DNA from: Oryzias latipes
Taxonomy: Eukaryota > Chordata > Actinopteri > Beloniformes > Adrianichthyidae
Assembly (NCBI RefSeq): GCF_002234675.1
Contig: NC_019865.2
Coordinates: forward strand, 33,600,112-33,664,111
DNA length: 64,000 nucleotides
Reading direction: 5' to 3'
Below the pieces are notes generated by a model. The model was not told where the DNA came from and searched no databases. It worked only from the letters and a program-made list of their open reading frames with translations. The translations under genes and the position numbers were made by a program. Below are positions 20,389-33,609 of this stretch, piece after piece (position 1 is the stretch's first letter; each line of letters opens with the position of its first letter).

Positions 20389-20876
20389 AGGGCAGAATCT
20401 CAGATTGTGTGGGGTTGTGTGTGTGTTCGTGGGGATCCGTGCGCTGCAGCGGCCGTGCACCTTGCTGACAGCAGCTGCTCAAACACCTCTCGGCTCTGGA
20501 GGAGCAGCACCTCTCAGGAGCTGTTTGGTTCTTCCTCACAGATGAAGCTGAGGAGTCATCGCCAGATTCCCTGTTTGTGAATTCATGCATGAGTGCTGAC
20601 AGCTGAAGCTGCTGGAGTGTCAAAGGTGAAAGGAAAACTTGGGAGACTGCAACAAATATGACATCATTGGCTCAAATGTCTGAAGACACTGAACAGCCAG
20701 AAAAGTTAGGGAGAGATAAATGGTTAGATCAATCAAAAACTAGATGAAATGTTTTTGCTGAAGTGCCAAATACAGTTTACTCAGTTTGATATTGATAATT
20801 CAACTCAAAAAAGATTGAGCAACATTTACTGGAAAAAAAAAGAAAGCAAAAATGTTTTTAATGGGTTTTATTTCAT

Positions 20877-21480
20877 TTAAAGTTAAATTATTGATTTTAT
20901 AATTATATAGTTATAATTATATATGTTTCGATTTTAAAATAATTATTTAACTTTACTTTATTTAGCTTTACTTAACTTTACTTAATGATGGTCAACAAGG
21001 CTGGCAAGAATCACTCCAACCCAGCTTTTATTTTGATAGTCTACTTCCACTTATTGGTAAGTTCATTTGCATGTTAGCTGTATATGTAGTTAAGCGTTAA
21101 ACATTTAGCTCCAAACTAGATTTTTTTGTTAAAAAGCTAAACATTTAGTTTTTGAGTTAAATATTTATTTAACTATTCAATATTTAGTTACGAAACTAAT
21201 GTTTTAGTTGGAAAAATAAATATCTAGATATTTAATTTGCAAACTAAATTTTTAACTTTATTAAATTATAATTAGTTTACAGACTAAACATTCGGTAAGT
21301 AAACTAAACATATATTCATAAAACATTAAACTTTAAATATTTAGCTTGCTACCAAAATATTTAGTTATTAAATGCAACATTTATAAATACATGAATGAAA
21401 AGATGAAACCTGTTTTTTTCTCCTTAAACAGGCGAAATAACCCCAAATATTGCTGGTAATATTTGTGCGAAAATGGAAAA
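20877..21480. repeat. repeat block right of igf3 exon 3
   Basis: Carries the inverted match to 18066-18140 (20877-20949), the 93-base exact direct match to 17913-18005 (21021-21113), then AT-rich sequence with many TTTAGTT and AAACATTTAG words. It abuts the satellite array at 21503. Confidence 0.8.
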
Positions 21481-21502
21481 CAGCACTGTGGGGATGAATA
21501 AG

Positions 21503-24500
21503 GCATGCATGTTAGTTTGTCTGCATGCATGTTAGTTTGTCTGCAGGCATGTTAGTTTGTCTGCATGCATGTTAGTTTGTCTGCATGCATGTTAGTCTGT
21601 CTGCATGCATGTTAGTTTGTCTGCCTGCATGTTAGTTTGTCTGCATGCATGTTAGTTTGTCTGCATGCATGTTAGTTTGTCTTCATGCATGTTAGTTTGT
21701 CTGCCTGCATGTTAGTTTGTCTGCATGCATGTTAGTTTGTCTGCATGCATGTTAGTTTGTCTGCATGCATGTTAGTTTGTCTGCATGCATGTTAGTTTGT
21801 CTGCATGCCTGTTAGTTTGTCTGCATGCATGTTTGTTTGTCTGCATGCATGTTAGTTTGTCTGCATGCCTTTTAGTTTGTCTGCATGCATGTTAGTTTGT
21901 CTGCATGCATGTTAGTTTGTCTGCATGCATGTTTGTTTGTCTGCATGCATGTTAGTTTGTCTGCATGCCTTTTAGTTTGTCTGCATGCATGTTAGTTTGT
22001 CTGCATGCCTGTTAGTTTGTCTGCATGCATGTTAGTTTGTCTGCATGCATGTTAGTTTGTCTGCCTGCATGTTAGTTTGTCTGCAGGCATGTTAGTTTGT
22101 CTGCATGCATGTTAGTTTGTCTGCATGCATGTCAGTTTGTCTGCATGCATGTTCGTTTTTCTGCATGCATGTTAGTTTGTCTGCATGCATGTTCGTTTTT
22201 CTGCATGCATGTTAGTTTGTCTGCATGCATGTTAGTTTGTCTGCAAGCATGTTAGTTTGTCTGCAGGTATGTTAGTTTCTCTGCAGGCATGTTAGTTTCT
22301 CTGCAGGCATGTTAGTTTCTGCATGCATGTTAGTTTGTCTGCATGCATGTGAGTTTGTCTGCATGCATGTCAGTTTGTCTGCAGGCATGTTAGTTTGTCT
22401 GCATGCATGTCAGTTTGTCTGCATGCATGTTAGTTTTTCTGCATGCATGTTAGTTTTTCTGCATGCATGTTAGTTTGTCTGCAAGCATGTTAGTTTGTCT
22501 GCAGGCATGTTAGTTTGTCTGCAGGCATGTTAGTTTGTCTGCAGGCATGTTAGTTTGTCTGCATGCATGTTGGTTTGTCTGCATGCATGTTAGTTTGTCT
22601 GCATGCATGTTAGTTTGTCTGCATGCCTGTTAGTCTGTCTGCATGCATGTTAGTTTGTCTGCATGCCTTTTAGTTTGTCTGCATGCATGTTAGTTTGTCT
22701 GCATGCATGTTAGTTTGTCTGCATGCATGTTAGTTTGTCTGCATGCATGTTAGTTTGTCTGCATGCATGTTAGTTTGTCTTCATGCATGTTAGTTTGTCT
22801 GCCTGCATGTTAGTTTGTCTGCATGCATGTTAGTTTGTCTGCATGCATGTTAGTTTGTCTGCATGCATGTTAGTTTGTCTGCATGCCTGTTAGTTTGTCT
22901 GCATGCATGTTTGTTTGTCTGCATGCATGTTAGTTTGTCTGCATGCCTTTTAGTTTGTCTGCATGCATGTTAGTTTGTCTGCATGCATGTTAGTTTGTCT
23001 GCATGCATGTTTGTTTGTCTGCATGCATGTTAGTTTGTCTGCATGCCTTTTAGTTTGTCTGCATGCATGTTAGTTTGTCTGCATGCCTGTTAGTTTGTCT
23101 GCATGCATGTTAGTTTGTCTGCATGCATGTTAGTTTGTCTGCCTGCATGTTAGTTTGTCTGCAGGCATGTTAGTTTGTCTGCATGCATGTTAGTTTGTCT
23201 GCAGGCATGTTAGTTTGTCTGCATGCATGTTAGTTTGTCTGCATGCATGTCAGTTTGTCTGCATGCATGTTCGTTTTTCTGCATGCATGTTAGTTTGTCT
23301 GCATGCATGTTCGTTTTTCTGCATGCATGTTAGTTTGTCTGCATGCATGTTAGTTTGTCTGCAAGCATGTTAGTTTGTCTGCAGGTATGTTAGTTTCTCT
23401 GCAGGCATGTTAGTTTCTCTGCAGGCATGTTAGTTTCTGCATGCATGTTAGTTTGTCTGCATGCATGTGAGTTTGTCTGCATGCATGTCAGTTTGTCTGC
23501 AGGCATGTTAGTTTGTCTGCATGCATGTCAGTTTGTCTGCATGCATGTTAGTTTTTCTGCATGCATGTTAGTTTTTCTGCATGCATGTTAGTTTGTCTGC
23601 AAGCATGTTAGTTTGTCTGCAGGCATGTTAGTTTGTCTGCAGGCATGTTAGTTTGTCTGCAGGCATGTTAGTTTGTCTGCATGCATGTTGGTTTGTCTGC
23701 ATGCATGTTAGTTTGTCTGCATGCATGTTAGTTTGTCTGCAGGCATGTTAGTTTGTCTGCATGCATGTTGGTTTGTCTGCATGCATGTTAGTTTCTGCAT
23801 GCATGTTAGTTTGTCTGCATGCATGTTAGTTTGTCTGCATGCCTGTTAGTCTGTCTGCATGCATGTTAGTTTGTCTGCATGCCTTTTAGTTTGTCTGCAT
23901 GCATGTTAGTTTGTCTGCATGCATGTTAGTTTGTCTGCATGCATGTTAGTTTGTCTGCAGGCATGTTAGTTTGTCTGCAGGCATGTTAGTTTGTCTGCAT
24001 GCATGTTAGTTTGTCTGCAGGCATGTTAGTTTGTCTGCATGCCTGTTAGTTTGTCTGCATGCATGTTAGTTTGTCTGCATGCATGTTAGTTTGTCTGCAT
24101 GCATGTCAGTTTGTCTGCATGCCTTTTAGTTTGTCTGCATGCATGTTAGTTTGTCTGCATGCATGTTAGTTTGTCTGCATGCATGTTAGTTTGTCTGCAT
24201 GCCTGTTAGTCTGTCTGCATGCATGTTAGTTTGTCTGCATGCCTTTTAGTTTGTCTGCATGCATGTTAGTTTGTCTGCATGCATGTTAGTTTGTCTGCAT
24301 GCATGTTAGTTTGTCTGCATGCATGTTCGTTTTTCTGCATGCATGTTAGTTTGTCTGCATGCATGTAAGTTTGTCTGCAAGCATGTTAGTTTGTCTGCAG
24401 GCATGTTAGTTTGTCTGCATGCATGTTAGTTTGTCTGCAGGCATGTTAGTTTCTGCATGCATGTTAGTTTGTCTGCATGCCTGTGAGTTTGTCTGCATGC

Positions 24501-27500
24501 ATGTCAGTTTGTCTGCAGGCATGTTAGTTTGTCTGCATGCATGTCAGTTTGTCTGCATGCATGTTAGTTTTTCTGCATGCATGTTAGTTTTCCTGCATGC
24601 ATGTTAGTTTGTCTGCAAGCATGTTAGTTTGTCTGCAGGCATGTTAGTTTGTCTGCAGGCATGTTAGTTTGTCTGCAGGCATGTTAGTTTGTCTGCATGC
24701 ATGTTGGTTTGTCTGCATGCATGTTAGTTTCTGCATGCATGTTAGTTTGTCTGCATGCATGTTAGTTTGTCTGCATGCATGTTGGTTTGTCTGCATGCAT
24801 GTTAGTTTCTGCATGCATGTTAGTTTGTCTGCATGAGTGTTAGTTTGTCTGCATGCCTGTTAGTCTGTCTGCATGCATGTTAGTTTGTCTGCATGCCTTA
24901 ATTTGTCTGCATGCATGTTAGTTTGTCTGCATGCATGTTAGTTTGTCTGCATGCATGTTAGTTTGTCTGCATGCATGTTAGTTTGTCTGCATGCCTGTTA
25001 GTCTGTCTGCATGCATGTTAGTTTGTCTGCATGCCTTTTAGTTTGTCTGCATGCATGTTAGTTTGTCTGCATGCATGTTAGTTTGTCTGCATGCATGTTT
25101 GTTTGTCTGCAGGCATGTTAGTTTGTCTGCAGGCATGTTAGTTTGTCTGCATGCATGTTAGTTTGTCTGCAGGCATGTTAGTTTGTCTGCATGCCTGTTA
25201 GTTTGTCTGCATGCATGTTAGTTTGTCTGCATGCATGTTAGTTTGTCTGCATGCATGTCAGTTTGTCTGCATGCCTTTTAGTTTGTCTGCATGCATGTTA
25301 GTTTGTCTGCATGCATGTTAGTTTGTCTGCATGCATGTTAGTTTGTCTGCATGCCTGTTAGTCTGTCTGCATGCATGTTAGTTTGTCTGCATGCATGTTA
25401 GTTTGTCTGCATGCATGTTAGTTTGTCTGCATGCATGTTAGTTTGTCTGCATGCATGTTAGTTTGTCTGCATGCATGTTAGTTTGTCTGCATGCATGTTA
25501 GTTTGTCTGCATGCCTGTTAGTCTGTCTGCATGCATGTTAGTTTGTCTGCATGCCTTTTAGTTTGTCTGCATGCATGTTAGTTTGTCTGCATGCATGTTA
25601 GTTTGTCTGCATGCATGTTAGTTTGTCTGCATGCATGTTAGTTTGTCTGCATGCATGTTAGTTTGTCTGCAGGCATGTTAGTTTGTCTGCAGGCATGTTA
25701 GTTTGTCTGCATGCATGTTAGTTTGTCTGCATGCCTTTTAGTTTGTCTGCATGCATGTCAGTTTGTCTGCATGCATGTTAGTTTTTCTGCATGCATGTTA
25801 GTTTTCCTGCATGCATGTTAGTTTGTCTGCAAGCATGTTAGTTTGTCTGCAGGCATGTTAGTTTGTCTGCAGGCATGTTAGTTTGTCTGCATGCATGTTG
25901 GTTTGTCTGCATGCATGTTAGTTTCTGCATGCATGTTAGTTTGTCTGCAGGCATGTTAGTTTGTCTGCATGCATGTTGGTTTGTCTGCATGCATGTTAGT
26001 TTCTGCATGCATGTTAGTTTGTCTGCATGAGTGTTAGTTTGTCTGCATGCCTGTTAGTCTGTCTGCATGCATGTTAGTTTGTCTGCATGCCTTAATTTGT
26101 CTGCATGCATGTTAGTTTGTCTGCATGCATGTTAGTTTGTCTGCATGCATGTTAGTTTGTCTGCATGCATGTTAGTTTGTCTGCATGCCTGTTAGTCTGT
26201 CTGCATGCATGTTAGTTTGTCTGCATGCCTTTTAGTTTGTCTGCATGCATGTTAGTTTGTCTGCATGCATGTTAGTTTGTCTGCATGCATGTTTGTTTGT
26301 CTGCAGGCATGTTAGTTTGTCTGCAGGCATGTTAGTTTGTCTGCATGCATGTTAGTTTGTCTGCAGGCATGTTAGTTTGTCTGCATGCCTGTTAGTTTGT
26401 CTGCATGCATGTTAGTTTGTCTGCATGCATGTTAGTTTGTCTGCATGCATGTCAGTTTGTCTGCATGCCTTTTAGTTTGTCTGCATGCATGTTAGTTTGT
26501 CTGCATGCATGTTAGTTTGTCTGCATGCATGTTAGTTTGTCTGCATGCCTGTTAGTCTGTCTGCATGCATGTTAGTTTGTCTGCATGCATGTTAGTTTGT
26601 CTGCATGCATGTTAGTTTGTCTGCATGCATGTTAGTTTGTCTGCATGCATGTTAGTTTGTCTGCATGCATGTTAGTTTGTCTGCATGCATGTTAGTTTGT
26701 CTGCATGCCTGTTAGTCTGTCTGCATGCATGTTAGTTTGTCTGCATGCCTTTTAGTTTGTCTGCATGCATGTTAGTTTGTCTGCATGCATGTTAGTTTGT
26801 CTGCATGCATGTTAGTTTGTCTGCATGCATGTTAGTTTGTCTGCATGCATGTTAGTTTGTCTGCATGCATGTTAGTTTGTCTGCAGGCATGTTAGTTTGT
26901 CTGCAGGCATGTTAGTTTGTCTGCAGGCATGTTAGTTTGTCTGCATGCATGTTAGTTTGTCTGCAGGCATGTTAGTTTGTCTGCATGCATGTTAGTTTGT
27001 CTGCATGCATGTTAGTTTGTCTGCATGCATGTTAGTTTGTCTGCATGCATGTTAGTTTGTCTGCATGCCTGTTAGTCTGTCTGCATGCATGTTAGTTTGT
27101 CTGCATGCCTTTTAGTTTGTCTGCATGCATGTTAGTTTGTCTGCATGCATGTTAGTTTGTCTGCATGCATGTTAGTTTGTCTGCATGCCTTTTAGTTTGT
27201 CTGCATGCATGTTAGTTTGTCTGCATGCATGTTAGTTTGTCTGCATGCATGTTAGTTTGTCTGCATGCATGTTAGTTTGTCTGCATGCATGTTAGTTTGT
27301 CTGCATGCATGTTAGTTTGTCTGCAGGCATGTTAGTTTGTCTGCAGGCATGTTAGTTTGTCTGCATGCATGTTAGTTTGTCTGCATGCCTTTTAGTTTGT
27401 CTGCATGCATGTTAGTTTGTCTGCATGCATGTTAGTTTTTCTGCATGCATGTTAGTTTTCCTGCATGCATGTTAGTTTGTCTGCAAGCATGTTAGTTTGT

Positions 27501-27583
27501 CTGCAGGCATGTTAGTTTGTCTGCATGCATGTCAGTTTGTCTGCATGCATGTTAGTTTGTCTGCATGCATGTTAGTTTTTCTG
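21503..27583 (+). repeat. 20-bp satellite array, about 300 units
   Basis: About 6.1 kb of head-to-tail units with consensus GCATGCATGTTAGTTTGTCT. Variants recur (GCATGCCTTTT, GCCTGTTAGTCTG, GCAAGCATG, GCAGGTATG, and 18-base units lacking GT). Rare variants reappear at long fixed spacings: CTTCATGCAT at 21681 and 22779 (1098 apart), GCAGGTAT at 22263 and 23381, GCATGAGTG at 24831 and 26025 (1194 apart). The array therefore grew by duplicating blocks of 55-60 units. The unit length is about two helical turns and contains the self-complementary TGCATGCA. No long frame survives. Confidence 0.97.
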
Positions 27584-27599
27584 TTTGCTTGCATGCTAG

Positions 27600-28294
27600 C
27601 ATGGACAATATCTGGGCTCCACGCCTACGGTCTGTGGGTGGTGCTTTCTTGAAAACACATGGAGGACATGTTTTGTGTAGTTTCATTGAAGCACCTGCAG
27701 ACAGACACTTTTCAGCGGCAGCTGCCTGCGTCACTCCAGATAACACTCTTACTCCCATCTCTTCCCAGGAAATCTCTGACCTTTTTCCCATAATAGGTCT
27801 CTTTTTTATGCATCAACTGTTTGACTTTTTTCCGGTTGCTATGCTCCTGATTTCTGACTGCAGTTGTCATGTTTGTGTCATCAAATAAACAGATCATTCT
27901 CCAAATTGTCTTATGAATGTCTTTGTGTAAACAAACACACAATAGCCCATGCCCATACACACACTCACACACACACTTTCCTGCACAAAGACTCGGTGTC
28001 AGCAGGTTCATCTGTATCTCTCTCTCAAGGCTACTGGAGGATCTCCAAGACCCCCCCTTCCTGCTGCTGTATCAGAAGTGTCGCATTTACAGGAGAGCAG
28101 CTGCAAACACCGTACACCTCACAAAGAGCCAGCTTAGCATCCACAACCTATGTGGAGAGAGCAGCACTTGTAGTCTACAACAATCAAAATCCTCTTTCTT
28201 ACAATGTGAAAGATAGAAGATGCAGCTGATCCTAAAACACAGTCAGGCCTTCATAAAGTACAGAGACTGCACTTTTAAACATTTTAATGGCATA
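27600..28294. other. no gene seen
   Basis: Unique-looking sequence with a short CA tract (about 27955-27976). Short open frames on both strands overlap one another and have no recognisable protein character. Confidence 0.5.
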
Positions 28295-29267
28295 TTGTTA
28301 CAGTTTTTCTCAGTCGCTTTAGTACAATTCTCAGATCAGAATTAAAGTTTGCAAATACGTGTGTGCATTTCTCAAAACAATTTGTACAAACAGCAAAACA
28401 CTATGGATTTCTTGCAAAAGCCTGTAATTTGCTCAAAATCTTTAGTTCATCTCTCCAAACTAAGTCTTTATGTCATTGAACATGTCAGTGCCATCAGAAT
28501 GTCAAGTCCTTGTGTCATTGTCCACGAACAAGACAGTCAAATGACTTAGTCATGTTGTCAATATAACTGTGTACTTTAGAGGGAGGTTCTGATGGAAACT
28601 ATGGCTAAAGTTTGGATGACAATTATTGTAAAATGGAAGTTACACCTTTTTTGTTTGATTGCAAGAGACTGGACAAGATTCACATTTACACTTTTATTGT
28701 TCACATTGTAATTTGTTGACAGACCATGTCATACCAACATAGAAAAAAACCACTGCAAACAGTAACACAAAGGGAAAAAAAGAGGACAATATTCTGTCCA
28801 ACAGTCCAGGCAGTGCAGTAGGAACTGGTGTGGTCTTCCTACACCTCTTGTCGTTCCTGTATGTTAGGACACAAATTCTCATCCACATCACAGCGAATAT
28901 CCTCTCTTGAAATGCAGCGAAATATGTTTATCACATTATGACAACTTGATCAACCATTTTGCAGTTACTGACTTATACGATGAACTAATGACTAGGTGTT
29001 TTGAGGAGTAAGACTATTGCACAGTGAACTATATAATACATTTTGATCAACATGACATAAACAATTGACAATGTAGCAAAGAGCAGAGAATTGTACATAA
29101 TCATTTGCATGGATGTACCAAAGCAATTGCAACTTGTTCAAAGAAGTGAGAAACTGCTTATATGATGTGCTCAAGTGACATCATGATGTGAAGATTGAAC
29201 AAATAGTTTTGGGAATTTCATTCTGATCTGAGAATTGTACTAAAGCGTCTGAGAAAAACTGTAACAA
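28295..29267. mobile_element. non-autonomous DNA transposon with 48-bp inverted ends
   Basis: The left end TTGTTACAGTTTTTCTCAGT (28295 on) and the right end, read in reverse complement from 29267, agree for about 48 bases with two or three mismatches, including the GTACAATTCTCAGATCAGAA block. The inner 870 bp is AT-rich and has no transposase frame of useful length. No clear target duplication is visible, so the superfamily is open. Confidence 0.75.
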
Positions 29268-29277
29268 AGGTGAGCTG

Positions 29278-29575
29278 TTTGTTCTTTCATCATTAGATTT
29301 AACATCAGCTTTTGACACAGTCGACCATGAGATTTTAACTGATCGGCAGGAACACTGAGTGGGGATTTCTGGGGGAGCACTACAGTGGATGCGGTCTTTC
29401 CTCGCACACAGCTCTTTCTTTGTCAGTGAGGGCCTCACGTATACAAGTGTTCCCCGTTGAGGCAGGGGTTCCTCAGGGGTCAGTTCTGGGTCCTATGCTG
29501 TTTTCTATTCACTGCCACTGGAATGCATCTCCGAAAGCATCAAGTGAATTTTCATCTTTATGCTGACTGTTAAAT
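29278..29575 (+). pseudogene. LINE reverse transcriptase fragment
   Basis: In the plus frames one reads VLSSLDLTSAFDTVDHEIL, then, after an internal TGA, GGALQWMRSFLAHSSFF and, in another frame, QGSVLGPMLFSI-type sequence ending near a HLYAD-like word. These are consecutive palm motifs of an L2-like reverse transcriptase. Heavily mutated and without flanking parts. Confidence 0.7.
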
Positions 29576-31075
29576 TTGATTAAATAAATGAAGCCAGCTG
29601 TAGATGATCAACCTGACAAGGACAACAGAACACAACAAAAACACCACAAAAACCCAAGCACAGAGTCCTCACACTATAATACTCTCACTTCATTTAGTCC
29701 TGCCCAATTACCCCTTCCAACCCGTTAAAATTGGCTTTAAGCTACCCATAAACCTGTGGGCGATGTCAGATGTCAAACTGTTAATCCTTGGATGGGGTTT
29801 TCAGTAGCGGGTAGAGAATGATTTAGGACTCGACTCAGCCATTTCTTTATTGTGTCTTACTGAGTTTGACATAAAAAGGCTCAAGCAGGCTGTGATACCA
29901 GTCCAGATTCAAGTGAACATGCAGTGATAAGCACATCTCTAAGCAGTATCTCATCTGGAACCGTATTTCGTCATTACCCTGGCCTCTGAACTGGATGTAA
30001 GTGTGATCTCTGTCATTTATCACGTATCAAAAAGAGGCCCAACATATTTTTTTCTGTAAAACACTCCAAATGTTAACAGCAAATCGCACAACATTGGCAC
30101 TCACCCAGAAAAGATAGAGCCATCTGACTTCATAGATAAATCCTGTAGAATTTGTTTTGCTCAGATGTCATTAAGCGAATTATGTAGGAGTCTGAAGGAT
30201 CTGGCTGTTGTTCTGCAGTAAAAAGAGTCTCTTAGTAGCAGGTCATGTTGTCATGACAGGCTGATGAGATAGTGCTGCAACATGCTCTTCTGAAGAGCCA
30301 GAAACATTTAAAAACAGCCACTTATCGCTATGGCAGCCACAGGTAAATAAAGTCAGCACAATTTCTGTTTCAGTAACAAAGACAATGTATGTTTTTCACA
30401 ACACAAGCAATGCACCTAATTCAACTGCATCAGTATTTTTCAAAACCTTCATTCCATCCACATTATACGAACAGGGTTCTTTTAAAAAGCCTATGTTCCT
30501 GAAAGTTCATTATCCTGCAACAGGAAGAAGGGTTTAGTCCCCAAATATTTCTGTTTCTTGTTCATTTGGAAGGTGAGACACAATGCTGTGATTCATTCAT
30601 TTTTTTGCTGCGGAGACAATATCCCATGTGCTCTTATTTCTGCAAACTGACGTAAACTGCCCCAATGCCTGCTGCAGGTCCTTGATGAAGCCAAAAGGAC
30701 ATCATCTGCAAAGAGCAGCTGTCCTCAAACCAGGGGGTCTGGTTTGAGGACCACAGGATTAGATATCCTGTGTGAATTAGATATCCTTTTTCCGTTAATT
30801 CTGTTTATTTTAGTAGGTGTAATTGAATGGAAAGTGGACTTTCATTGTTTCTTCATCATTGGCTTTAGTAATGGCCTTTAGGCTATTTTCTGTTGCAAAA
30901 AAATTCTTTTTTGTCATCAAGTAAAATTTTCGCCACAGTAACAAAAGATATTTTATGTTTGGCATTAAATATGTAAAGTACATTAATGTTTGAATTTGAA
31001 AAAAAGTTTTCCTATAATATTAGACAATTCAGGTTTTATGTACCATGTATGATGTTTCTGTTAATTGATTCTACA
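29576..31075. other. no gene seen
   Basis: AT-rich sequence without coding features. 30600-30790 has a mild resemblance to old LINE sequence (CATCATCTGCAAAGAGCAG), not enough to classify. Confidence 0.5.
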
Positions 31076-31570
31076 GCAGCGTTCACACTGAACGCTATTC
31101 GCGCTGCTAATTCCCATTGGTCGCCAGAGAATTCTGTGATCGCCCCATGTTGCGGTGTCTGAGTTTATGCCGTTTACAGTGTATGGAAGACACAGAGGAT
31201 GTTGAGAGATCAGGTTTATCTACTTTGAAGAGCTCTGCAGAAACATCGGTCATCCCGTCTCCATGTCTGCCATCATTCAGATTCTCCCCGTTCAGGGATC
31301 TTCTCTCCCGCTGCTGTTTCTGAAAGACGGCCGCTTCTGCAGTCTTACAGAAACTCTCTCTGAGCGAGTTTGAAGACTTGCTGTCCCGCATTAACCCCAG
31401 AGGAAAACAAATAAAATTGCCCCGATGAAAATAAGAAAGAAAAGCTAAAGTTCAGGAGGTCAGAGCAGGCTGGCTCCCCATCCTGCAGCAGGTCTCTGTC
31501 TGGTTCTTCTTTTTTCACCGTGCGGTTATCAGGTTTTAACGCACACCCAGCAGCCAATCAGAATCGAGTA
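31076..31570 (+). mobile_element. Harbinger-like non-autonomous element
   Basis: Starts CAGCGTTCACACTGAACGC, a type of end common in fish DNA transposons. The plus strand from about 31355 reads LSEFEDLLSRINPRG, matching the N-terminal part of PIF/Harbinger nucleases, then is cut short. Stops and the small size show it is non-autonomous. Its right end near 31560-31600 is not precisely placed. Confidence 0.55.
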
Positions 31571-33600
31571 TTCAACCGGACCATGGTATAAACAGTATTA
31601 AACACTTTTTAAAACATCTTCTATAGAACAAAAATTTTTAATCCAGAATAACTAAAAATTGTAATTCTTCTACGGTTTTAATTTGACTATTATTTATATA
31701 TATTCATGGAAATGAGAACTTTTGTTTTTGTGTTTTAGTAAAATACATTGTCACTATTTTGTTACTATTCAAAGTGAGAGAAGCAGACTGAAGCCAGTCA
31801 AAAATATTTTCCATAGCTTCAGTTTGTTTTTTGCCACACTGGCCACATCACTTCCATATATATAAAGAATGACATCATCCGCATACATGTGTACGTCCAC
31901 ATCACCACACATGTAGATTCAGAAAGTAGAGCTGGGCGATATGACCCAAAAATAAAATCTGATATTTTCATTCCAAATTCGATTTTAACAAAACATTTTT
32001 CTCCCTGTTTTTAATTCCTTTAATGAAAATTACAAATGACACAATATACTTAACAAAAGCTATTTTATTTTAACATCTCCTTTGGAAATTGGCTCTTACA
32101 CAAAAATCCAACTAGATACAAGCTGTAAAAATGCATAACTAAGCAGCAGATGTTTTGTGAGCTACCGCTAGCTTCAGCATCTCATAAAGCGAAATACTAG
32201 AATGACTCGGCAGAGTATTTTTGGTAACAACAGCCTTGAAACAGATTTTGCTGTTTGTGGTTTGATGATTGCTCCAAGTTTGAGGTTACAACCAGAGACC
32301 AAAATCTCATTTTTGACTCACCAGAGAAGTTTGCTGGTAGATTTAAAAAAAATCCAATAACCATATTATACCACAAGTTTACTTAAAATAAAAGCATAAT
32401 GCCTAAGAAAAACTATAGGTGTTATTTTAAAAATATTACATGAAATGCAAACATCAGATAAAAACAACAGTTTGATTTCTCCTGTATTGATTTCTAATCA
32501 ATTTTTGCTTCTGCTTTTGGCGTTTTCACACCGTCTATAAGAAATGTTTGATTTTTTAATCACAAATGAGTTGTTTCCCCCATGAGAAGAGGGGTTTCAG
32601 TCAGTCACCTGTAGTCTGAACCAAATGTAAGGATTCAAACCTGCTGAGAAAACAAGGACACATTTACTAAATTCTGTAAAGACTGACAGAAAAGCCCTTT
32701 TTTCTAATTCTGTCTCCAGTTGATTCATTTTTACTTGAAATCATAACAAAAACAGCCTAAAAACAGGATCATGGTTTGGATTCTTGCCATTGACAGTAAA
32801 GATGCAGCTCTCTCATGAAGGAGGTTTTTTTTAGCTTAAGGCCTCTTAATATATTTATAAAATACAGTTTTTCTTAATGTTCTATGAATTCATTTTGTTG
32901 CATTTATCTGCCATGTCTTAAAGTCCGCTCCATGAAAATCTAGACTGACTTTAAACTGGTCTGTGATTACATGTTAGCGACACACGGAAAAGCCCATTAG
33001 CATAGTATCGTAGCATCATAGCCTTTGCTGTCTCTATGACGTAGCAGCATGCAGTTTCAGTGGGATGCTATTTTCCAAATTGCATGGGATAAAGACAATT
33101 TTTACCACTATGATTTCCTCCTGCAGTAATTTTATTGATGGTTTGCCAAAGCCTTCTAGTATTTCCTTCGAACGTTCAATTAATTAAAAAAATAGGCTAG
33201 CCGTGATGGCAGCTCAGCTAGCAATGGTGGAAGCCCAGCTGGCTGTTGTGGAGGCCCCTCTATCCATCGTGGAGGCCTAGGCAATAATGGGTATGATCCA
33301 TTTTGCAGTGGTAAACCATTCAACCACACTTCAGGAGTTGTGGGTTTTGAACTTGTTGCAGGGAAAGAAGATCAGGTACTTGTAACTCCTGTGCCTGTGC
33401 TTGAATTCAACTTAGCTGCATCTGAGTAGTATCCATGTGATTTGTGCTAAAAAAAAAAAAAAAGGGCCAGGATTTATCTCTACATATTTTCCAAAACTTG
33501 TTTCTTAATATGTATTTTAAGTTATTTATACTTATTTAGTCTAAGTGTAGATTATTCTAAGTGAAGTACCTATTAATTATCCTCAAAGGAAATTATGACA
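31571..33600. other. AT-rich region with old repeat remnants
   Basis: 31930-32360 begins AGCTGGGCGATATGACCC, a repeat start found widely in fish genomes. 33190-33290 has three imperfect repeats of GTGGAGGCC-type units. No gene is supported. Confidence 0.45.
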
Positions 33601-33609
33601 CTGTTGGAG

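Noticed and set aside
24419..24607. 62-codon frame MHVSLSAGMLVSAC
   Set aside because: Chance open stretch in the 20-bp satellite; TAG recurs every few units elsewhere.
21503..27583. CRISPR-like array
   Set aside because: Units are contiguous 20-mers with no unique spacers, in a vertebrate genome.
33190..33300. Coding-like GTGGAGGCC repeats
   Set aside because: Only three imperfect units, stops in all frames, no splice context.
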